DNA from: Paludibacteraceae bacterium
GTDB taxonomy: Bacteria; Bacteroidota; Bacteroidia; Bacteroidales; Paludibacteraceae
NCBI GenBank assembly: GCA_017509715.1
Contig: JAFWOU010000004.1
Coordinates: 62,001 to 126,000, forward strand
Direction of reading: 5' to 3'
DNA length: 64,000 bases
Part shown: one piece after another, positions 58,763-64,000 of the stretch
Numbering within the stretch: the first letter of the stretch is position 1
How the letters are laid out: each line of letters starts with the position of its first letter
Notes under the pieces: model-generated
Databases searched by the model: none
What the model saw: only the letters and a program-made list of their open reading frames with translations
Told to the model about the DNA's origin: nothing
Made by a program: the position numbers and the translations under genes

Positions 58763-60138
58763 CAGGGAGCCACGCGGTTGATATCGCGGGGGAACATACT
58801 ACATTCTTTCACGTTGTTGATATCCAGGAAGCAAGCCGTGATACGCTCCAGTCCGATAGCAAAACCTCCGTGAGGCGGCATGCCGTTGCGGAACGTGTCG
58901 AGGTAGAAGCGGAACGCATCGGGGTTCATGCCACGACGCAGCATCTTCTCGCGGTAGTCGGCTTCCTTGTGGATACGTTGTCCGCCGGAGGTGATCTCCA
59001 GACCACGCATCAGCAGGTCGAAACTCAGCGTCAGGCTCGGATCCTCGGGATCGTCCATGGCGTAGAAAGCACGGTGCTCGGAGGGGAAATGGGTGACGAA
59101 CACAAAGTCCGAACCGTATTTCTCCAGGGCGTACTTGCATATAGCGCGCTCCTCTTCCGGGGCGAGGTCATCCTCACCGCGGTGATCAGCTTCGCACAGC
59201 TTGTTCTCAAACAGAATCTCATGCACCTCGCTCAGCTTCCATGCCGGTACCTCGCTGGGCAACTTAGGCATCGTAGCACCGAGCAGATTCAGCTCGTGGC
59301 CGCAACGCTCCGCTACCGTAGCGATGATATGACGCAGCAGGGCAGCTTCCAGCAGCATGACATCTTCCTGGCCCTTGATAAAGCCCATCTCCACATCCAG
59401 CGAGATGTACTCGTTGAGGTGGCGGCTCGTGGCATGCTTCTCGGCGCGATAGGCCGGCGCGATCTCAAACACGCGCTCGTAGACGCCTACGCCGATCTGC
59501 TTGTAGAACTGCGGGCTCTGTGCCAGATAGACCTGCTTGCCGAAGTAGTCCATGCGGAATACATTCGCACCGCCTTCGGCACCCTCGGACACAATCTTCG
59601 GGGTGTAGATCTGCGTGAAACCGTTGTCGGTGAGGAAATCGGCAAACGCCTTGGCGATAGTCGACTGCACCTTCAGGATAGCCATGTCGCGCGGGTTGCG
59701 CAGCGTGACCTGACGGTTGTCGAACTTATAGCGCAGCAGGGTCTCCTCGTCGCCGAACTTCAGGGCGTTCATGTCCACCACCTCGGCGGTAGTAGGACGG
59801 CTCAGGATACGTACCTCAGCGACAGCTATCTCGATGGTGTTGTAGAACGCAGCAGGATCCTTGATCTTAGCTTCGCCTACCGTTCCCACGATCGTGATAG
59901 CCATCTCGCGGCAGAGGTCGTTCATGTGGACCTCAGCACCTGTCTCATCTAAGAAACGAGAGGTGTCGTTGCTGACCACAGCCTGCAGCAGACCACGACT
60001 CTTGCGCAGCACGATAAAGCCACCCCACTTCGTCACGCGGACGTTGTGGATCATTCCGGAAACAGTAACACTATCTCCAACCTTGCAGTTGTCGATAGTG
60101 ATACCTGTTTCATTATGTTTTTCGATATCCAAAAACAT
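58762..60138 (-). CDS. aspS: Aspartyl-tRNA synthetase, archaeal/eukaryotic type
   Basis: A 458-residue class IIb synthetase without the bacterial GAD insertion. The N-terminal OB anticodon domain (VSGMIHNVRVTKWGGFIVLR) is followed by EGGANVFRMDYFGKQVYLAQSPQ, APAYRAEKHATSRHLNEYISLDVEM and motif 3 GGFAIGLERITACFLDINN ending PRDINRVAP. The short size and RHLNE...D-x-E-M pattern fit the archaeal-type, often non-discriminating AspRS, which also charges tRNA-Asn for later amidation. If non-discriminating, GatCAB should be in the genome. An AsnRS is a less likely reading. Confidence 0.85.
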   Translation of the reverse strand: MFLDIEKHNETGITIDNCKVGDSVTVSGMIHNVRVTKWGGFIVLRKSRGLLQAVVSNDTSRFLDETGAEVHMNDLCREMAITIVGTVGEAKIKDPAAFYNTIEIAVAEVRILSRPTTAEVVDMNALKFGDEETLLRYKFDNRQVTLRNPRDMAILKVQSTIAKAFADFLTDNGFTQIYTPKIVSEGAEGGANVFRMDYFGKQVYLAQSPQFYKQIGVGVYERVFEIAPAYRAEKHATSRHLNEYISLDVEMGFIKGQEDVMLLEAALLRHIIATVAERCGHELNLLGATMPKLPSEVPAWKLSEVHEILFENKLCEADHRGEDDLAPEEERAICKYALEKYGSDFVFVTHFPSEHRAFYAMDDPEDPSLTLSFDLLMRGLEITSGGQRIHKEADYREKMLRRGMNPDAFRFYLDTFRNGMPPHGGFAIGLERITACFLDINNVKECSMFPRDINRVAP

Positions 60139-60160
60139 AACTATTCAAAACTTAGAAGAT

Positions 60161-60661
60161 TTACTCTGCCTTAGCTTCTTCTGCGGGAGCCTCTACGGGA
60201 GCCTCAGCCTTTACCTCTTCTGCAGCGGGTTTCTCAGCAGCCTTCTTGCCGGCACGGCGGGTAGCCTTCTTAGCAGCCTTCTTGGTCTCCTTGAGCATGT
60301 TCTCGTTGTAGTCAACGAGCTCAATGATACACATCTCGGCAGCGTCACCCAGACGGAAACCGGTATGCAGGATACGCGTGTAGCCACCCGGACGGTTAGC
60401 GATCTTCTCGCCTACGTTCTGGAAGAGCTCGGTAACGACCTCTTTCTGCTTGAGCAGGCTGAATGCCAGACGGCGGTTGTTCATATTGTCCTCCTTTGCG
60501 CGAGTGAGGATCGGCTCTACGTAGATACGCAGCGCTTTAGCCTTAGCCAGCGTAGTGGAGATACGCTTGTGCATGATCAGCGAGCAAGCCATATTGCTGA
60601 GCAGGGCTGCACGGTGATTAGCCTTGCGGCTAAGGTGGTTGAATTTCTTATTATGTCTCAT
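60161..60661 (-). CDS. rplQ: 50S ribosomal protein L17
   Basis: A 166-residue L17. The conserved N-terminal part ([24 protein letters not shown]) is followed by a lineage-typical Lys/Ala/Glu-rich tail of about 45 residues. It is the last gene of the ribosomal alpha operon after rpoA. Confidence 0.97.
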   Translation of the reverse strand: MRHNKKFNHLSRKANHRAALLSNMACSLIMHKRISTTLAKAKALRIYVEPILTRAKEDNMNNRRLAFSLLKQKEVVTELFQNVGEKIANRPGGYTRILHTGFRLGDAAEMCIIELVDYNENMLKETKKAAKKATRRAGKKAAEKPAAEEVKAEAPVEAPAEEAKAE

Positions 60662-60691
60662 AATAGTTTAATCGTTTGTTTGTTTAAATAA

Positions 60692-61690
60692 TCAAATATT
60701 CTCCGTTACACGATAGCGGGAGATATCCATGCCAAATGCCAGGCCGTTACGCTCGAGCAGTTCGTCCAACTCGGTCAGAGACTTCTTACCGAAGTTACGG
60801 AACTTCAAGAGGTCGCTACGGTGGTATTTAACCAGTTCGCCCAGGGTCTCTACCTCGGCAGCCTTCAAGCAGTTGAGGGCGCGTACGGAGAGGTCCATAT
60901 CCTGGAGCTTCTGATTGAGGAGCTGACGCATACGCAGAATCTCTTCGTCGAGAGCACTGTTCGGACTCTTGGTCTCCTCCTCCAGTACGATGCGCTCGTC
61001 AGAGAACAGCATGAAGTGGTAGATCAGGATCTTAGCGGCCTCGGTCAGTGCGTTCTGCGGGGTGATCGAACCATCGGTGGTGATCTCCAAGGTCAGTTTC
61101 TCATAGTCAGTACGCTGCTCGACACGATACTGGTCAACAGCGATCTTGACATTGCGGATTGGCGTGTAGATAGAGTCGATAGCCAGCGTGCCGATCTTGT
61201 CATCAGCCTTGCGGTTCTCGTCTCCGGGTACGTAGCCACGTCCCTTGTTAATAGTGAACTCAATTTCGAAATTGGCGCTCTCGTCCAGCTCGGCGAGTTG
61301 GAGTTCGGGATTCAGCACTTCAAAGTACTGAAGCGTTGCGCCCAGGTTGCCGGCCGTGAAGGTCTTAGCCTTCTGGATGTGCACCTTAGCGGTTTCGCCC
61401 GTAGCTTCCATACCCTCCAGGAGACGGAAACGCACTTGTTTGAGATTGAGGATAATGTTTGTTACGTCAGTAATGACGCCAGGGATAGTAGCAAATTCAT
61501 GATCAATACCGCTAATCTTGATGGAACAGATAGCATATCCTTCCAGCGAGCCCAAGAGCACGCGACGAATAGCATTACCTATTGTAATACCATAACCCGG
61601 CTCGAGAGGACGAAATTCGAAAGTGCCTTTCGTCGCCGTCGAGTCCAACATGATAACCTTGTTAGGTTTTATAAAATTTAATATTGCCAT
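60692..61690 (-). CDS. rpoA: RNA polymerase alpha subunit
   Basis: A 332-residue alpha subunit. N-terminal assembly domain ([20 protein letters not shown]), linker, and C-terminal HhH domain ([20 protein letters not shown]). Normal length, in the conserved rpsD-rpoA-rplQ order. Confidence 0.98.
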   Translation of the reverse strand: MAILNFIKPNKVIMLDSTATKGTFEFRPLEPGYGITIGNAIRRVLLGSLEGYAICSIKISGIDHEFATIPGVITDVTNIILNLKQVRFRLLEGMEATGETAKVHIQKAKTFTAGNLGATLQYFEVLNPELQLAELDESANFEIEFTINKGRGYVPGDENRKADDKIGTLAIDSIYTPIRNVKIAVDQYRVEQRTDYEKLTLEITTDGSITPQNALTEAAKILIYHFMLFSDERIVLEEETKSPNSALDEEILRMRQLLNQKLQDMDLSVRALNCLKAAEVETLGELVKYHRSDLLKFRNFGKKSLTELDELLERNGLAFGMDISRYRVTENI

Positions 61691-61701
61691 GAATTTAATG
61701 A

Positions 61702-62307
61702 TTATTTAGAGTACAACTCAACGATTAACTGCTCCTTGATGTTCTCAGGAATCTCCTCACGCTGAGGAATATTGAGGTATTTACCTGCCAATTTTGCCTG
61801 ATCCCATTCGAGCCAGCTATACTTGCTATGGTTGAATCCCTCCAAAGAAGCTGCGATCACCTCCAGCGATTTAGCCTTCTCGCGAACGGCTACGATCTGA
61901 CCCGGCTTAACCGAGTAGGAGGGGATGTTCACTACCTTGCCGTCTACAGTGATGTGACGGTGGCTTACGAGTTGGCGTGCAGCGGCACGCGTAGGAGCGA
62001 TACCAAGACGGTATACGATATTGTCTAAGCGACTCTCCAGAAGCTGGAGCAGAATCTCACCGGTAATACCTTTAGCACGGCTTGCGCGAGCGAAGAGCAG
62101 ACGGAATTGCTTCTCCAGTACACCATAGGTGTATTTAGCTTTCTGCTTCTCTGCGAGCTGAGTACCGTACTCAGAGTTCTTCTTACGACGGTTTACGCCG
62201 TGTTGTCCCGGTGCGTAATTGCGCTTGTCAAGCACCTTGTCCGGACCGAAAATCGGCTCTCCGAAACGACGTGCAATACGTGATTTTGGGCCTATATATC
62301 TTGCCAT
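61702..62307 (-). CDS. rpsD: 30S ribosomal protein S4
   Basis: A 201-residue S4: [20 protein letters not shown] and the S4 RNA-binding domain ([20 protein letters not shown]). No N-terminal zinc Cys. The 130-nt gap upstream of it, before rpsK, holds octamer repeats. Confidence 0.98.
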   Translation of the reverse strand: MARYIGPKSRIARRFGEPIFGPDKVLDKRNYAPGQHGVNRRKKNSEYGTQLAEKQKAKYTYGVLEKQFRLLFARASRAKGITGEILLQLLESRLDNIVYRLGIAPTRAAARQLVSHRHITVDGKVVNIPSYSVKPGQIVAVREKAKSLEVIAASLEGFNHSKYSWLEWDQAKLAGKYLNIPQREEIPENIKEQLIVELYSK

Positions 62308-62329
62308 ATTTTAAATTCTTTAAAAGTTA

Positions 62330-62425
62330 AAAAATTGAGGAGTGAAGGAGTTAAGGAGTGATGGAGTTAAGACTCCTTTAATTCTTTAATTCTTTAATTC
62401 TTTACTTCTTTACTACTTTTCTCCT
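62330..62425. repeat. Octamer arrays between rpsK and rpsD
   Basis: Plus strand: four GGAGTKAW octamers (62338-62371), then CTCC and about five CTTTAATT/CTTTACTT octamers (62377-62420). Both arrays have an 8-bp period. In the RNA, the AAGGAGT and ACTCC parts can pair into a hairpin. Unusual inside a ribosomal-protein operon. Confidence 0.75.
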
Positions 62426-62437
62426 TTACTTCTTCTA

Positions 62438-62827
62438 TTATACGCGACGACGCTTGGGAGGACGACAGCCGTTGTGAGGCATCGGCGTAACGTCGATAAT
62501 CTCGGTTACCTCAATACCCGCTGCAACACATGCACGGATAGCCGATTCACGTCCCTGTCCAGGACCCTTTACGTATGCTTTTACCTTGCGCAGACCCAGG
62601 TCGTATGCCACCTTTCCACAGTCTGCTGCTGCCATCTGGGCAGCATAAGGAGTATTCTTCTTAGAGCCACGGAAGCCCATTTTACCAGCCGAAGACCAGG
62701 AGATTACCTGACCGTCACCATTGGCCATTGTAACGATAACGTTGTTGAAGGAAGACATCACGTGGAGCTGTCCTACGCCGTCAATCTTAACAACGCGCTT
62801 CTTAGCTGCAACTGTTTTCTTTGCCAT
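62438..62827 (-). CDS. rpsK: 30S ribosomal protein S11
   Basis: A 129-residue S11 with [20 protein letters not shown] and the terminal [11 protein letters not shown]. Standard position between rpsM and rpsD. Confidence 0.98.
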   Translation of the reverse strand: MAKKTVAAKKRVVKIDGVGQLHVMSSFNNVIVTMANGDGQVISWSSAGKMGFRGSKKNTPYAAQMAAADCGKVAYDLGLRKVKAYVKGPGQGRESAIRACVAAGIEVTEIIDVTPMPHNGCRPPKRRRV

Positions 62828-62878
62828 AATGTTTGATAGATAATTTTTCTAGTTAATGACTCACTAACACAGGCCGGA

Positions 62879-63259
62879 TTACTTCGTAGCCTTCTTCTTG
62901 TTAGCAACTGTTTTCTTACGTCCCTTGCGGGTACGAGCATTGTTCTTGGTAGATTGACCACGAACCGGCAGACCGATACGGTGACGAACACCACGATAAC
63001 AACCGATATCCATCAAACGCTTGATGTTGAGCTGGGTTTCCGAACGCAGATCACCTTCCACTTTGAACTTGGCACCGATGATCTCACGAATCTTAGCTGC
63101 TTGGTCGTCTGTCCAATCCTGCACCTTGATGCTTGGGTCTACGCCTGCCTCTGCCAGGATCTTCTTTGCGCTTGAACGACCTATTCCGTAGATGTAAGTC
63201 AATCCGACTTCACCGCACTTATTTTGCGGCAGATCTACACCGACAATTCTTATAGCCAT
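62879..63259 (-). CDS. rpsM: 30S ribosomal protein S13
   Basis: A 126-residue S13: [20 protein letters not shown], the HhH-like helices and [18 protein letters not shown] near the C-terminus. Confidence 0.98.
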   Translation of the reverse strand: MAIRIVGVDLPQNKCGEVGLTYIYGIGRSSAKKILAEAGVDPSIKVQDWTDDQAAKIREIIGAKFKVEGDLRSETQLNIKRLMDIGCYRGVRHRIGLPVRGQSTKNNARTRKGRKKTVANKKKATK

Positions 63260-63310
63260 AATTATTTACTTAAGGATTAATTTTTTAATTGGTTAACTAA
63301 TCTGAAGCGC

Positions 63311-63427
63311 TTATCCTTGACGCATCTTCATCTTAGGTTCTTTTTTGTTAATTACATAAAGCTTACCTTTGCGACGTACAATCTTGCAGTCTGCATTGCG
63401 CTTTTTAACAGATGCTCTTACTTTCAT
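63311..63427 (-). CDS. rpmJ: 50S ribosomal protein L36
   Basis: A short gene of 38 codons: [20 protein letters not shown], then [18 protein letters not shown]. Only one of the four zinc ligands of classical L36 (Cys 14) remains, so this is the zinc-free C-minus form. It lies between infA and rpsM in the conserved order. Confidence 0.95.
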   Translation of the reverse strand: MKVRASVKKRNADCKIVRRKGKLYVINKKEPKMKMRQG

Positions 63428-63453
63428 AGTAAAAACTGTTGTTTTAAAATTAA

Positions 63454-63672
63454 TTACTTGTAGCGGAACGATATACGTCCTTTTGTCAAGTCATACGGAC
63501 TCATCTCCACTTTCACGCGATCACCCGTCAAGATCTTGATGTAGTGCATACGCATCTTGCCCGAGATATGCGCCGTGATGATAGGACCGCTTTCCAGTTG
63601 TACACGAAACATCGCATTGCTCAGCGACTCAATGATCGTGCCATCAACTTCAATCGAATCTTGTTTTGCCAT
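63454..63672 (-). CDS. infA: Translation initiation factor IF-1
   Basis: A 72-residue IF-1 OB fold: [38 protein letters not shown], ending GRISFRYK. It follows map in the usual operon order. Confidence 0.98.
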   Translation of the reverse strand: MAKQDSIEVDGTIIESLSNAMFRVQLESGPIITAHISGKMRMHYIKILTGDRVKVEMSPYDLTKGRISFRYK

Positions 63673-63705
63673 TGTGCTATATGTTTATTGGTTTGTAATA
63701 GTGGA

Positions 63706-64000
63706 TCAGATAAATCTATCTCCCAGTACCTCGCGGATGAACTCAAACGTGGACAGGATATCCGCCTTGCCGTTGCGCACGCATACCGAGTGCTCGTAAT
63801 GAGCCGCCGGCTTGCGATCTACGGTGCGAGCTGTCCAGCCGTCATCCTCGATGACTACCTGACGACGTCCAAGCGTGATCATCGGCTCGATAGCCAGGGT
63901 CATGCCACTCTTGAGCATGATACCGTTGCCTCGACGGCCGTAGTTGCATACCTCCGGATCCTCGTGCATGTGACGTCCGATACCGTGGCCCACAAACTCG
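63706..64000 (-). CDS. map: Methionine aminopeptidase type I, C-terminal part
   Basis: About 98 C-terminal residues; the gene continues beyond the window edge. EFVGHGIGRHMHEDP (metal-binding and substrate His), LAIEPMITLGRR (metal Glu) and HYEHSVCVR near the C-terminus identify MetAP, which removes initiator Met. First gene in the window of the map-infA-rpmJ-rpsM-rpsK-rpsD-rpoA-rplQ run. Confidence 0.95.
   Translation of the reverse strand, partial: EFVGHGIGRHMHEDPEVCNYGRRGNGIMLKSGMTLAIEPMITLGRRQVVIEDDGWTARTVDRKPAAHYEHSVCVRNGKADILSTFEFIREVLGDRFI

Noticed and set aside
58762..60138. Asparaginyl-tRNA synthetase as the identity of this gene
   Set aside because: The RHLNEYISLDVEM and final PRDINRVAP segments fit archaeal-type AspRS better; AsnRS remains possible but less likely.

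Overview
The window reads as chromosome of a Bacteroidales bacterium (Bacteroidota). The reasons are the recurrent core promoter TTTG-(19-20)-TAnnTTTG, AT-rich start regions without Shine-Dalgarno sequences, lineage-typical genes (an EF-G paralogue with an altered GTPase centre, a BT_3928-like DoxX protein, DUF4954, a FISUMP-like secreted protein, a TPR/transmembrane/LuxR-type regulator), and the order map-infA-rpmJ-rpsM-rpsK-rpsD-rpoA-rplQ. Most content is single-copy housekeeping. No tRNA, rRNA, CRISPR array, transposase or prophage gene was found.

Layout: 1-7.4 kb (minus) holds a lipoprotein, a secreted protein, radA, rnz, a DUF4954 protein, a DnaQ-like exonuclease and dnaN. 7.4-8.1 kb is non-coding, with hairpins and a 12-unit 11-bp tandem array. 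8.1-11.3 kb is a membrane-bound regulator coupled to a repeat-containing secreted protein. 11.5-19.9 kb (minus) runs tetR-tolC-MFP-RND pump-PII-like-ABC ATPase-ruvB. 20.0-24.5 kb (minus) holds two tandem deoxynucleoside kinases, the EF-G paralogue and the FISUMP-like protein. 25-33.3 kb (plus) holds an EamA transporter, uvrA, a CPA2 antiporter and an AddB-like nuclease. 33.3-35.0 kb (minus) holds an exosortase and tsaD. 35.1-42.8 kb (plus) runs waaA, hisS, an M6 peptidase, a DUF1599 protein, a BT_3928-like protein and a 7TM-AraC regulator. 43.0-48.4 kb is an array of six lipoproteins, most sharing one signal-peptide cassette. 48.6-57.5 kb (plus) runs a DUF4143 ATPase, glycosyltransferase, esterase, tpiA, a gamma-carbonic-anhydrase-like protein, pyrH, frr, an Omp85-like protein, rsgA and a DUF975 protein. 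57.6-64 kb (minus) holds a lipoprotein, a Fur-family regulator, an archaeal-type AspRS and the end of the ribosomal alpha operon, entering map.

The most unusual content is a layer of dispersed short repeats. (1) Tandem arrays with a 7-bp period but different sequences (TCRAAAG, TTTACGA, TTTTCAA, AACGACC, CAGCYRT, ATTAAAA, GCTGAAA, GGCGAAK), with 8- and 11-bp relatives, fill intergenic gaps. (2) A 111-bp element bounded by TAGTC...GACTA inverted ends occurs twice at about 90% identity, 40 kb apart and in opposite orientation, with a third internally deleted copy. (3) A 14-nt hairpin, GTGCC-TCCG-GGCAC, forms a C(UCCG)G tetraloop in RNA. It occurs ten times, always in the sense orientation and usually 8-35 nt after a stop codon. 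(4) The same repeats have entered conserved genes in frame (radA, uvrA twice, tsaD, hisS, rsgA twice, an ABC ATPase), and elsewhere they supply N-termini, C-termini or stop codons (exosortase, waaA, DUF4954, DUF975). A heptamer reads as the same seven-residue peptide in all three frames, so a stop-free unit can expand inside genes. This repeat layer is the best candidate for an undescribed system.
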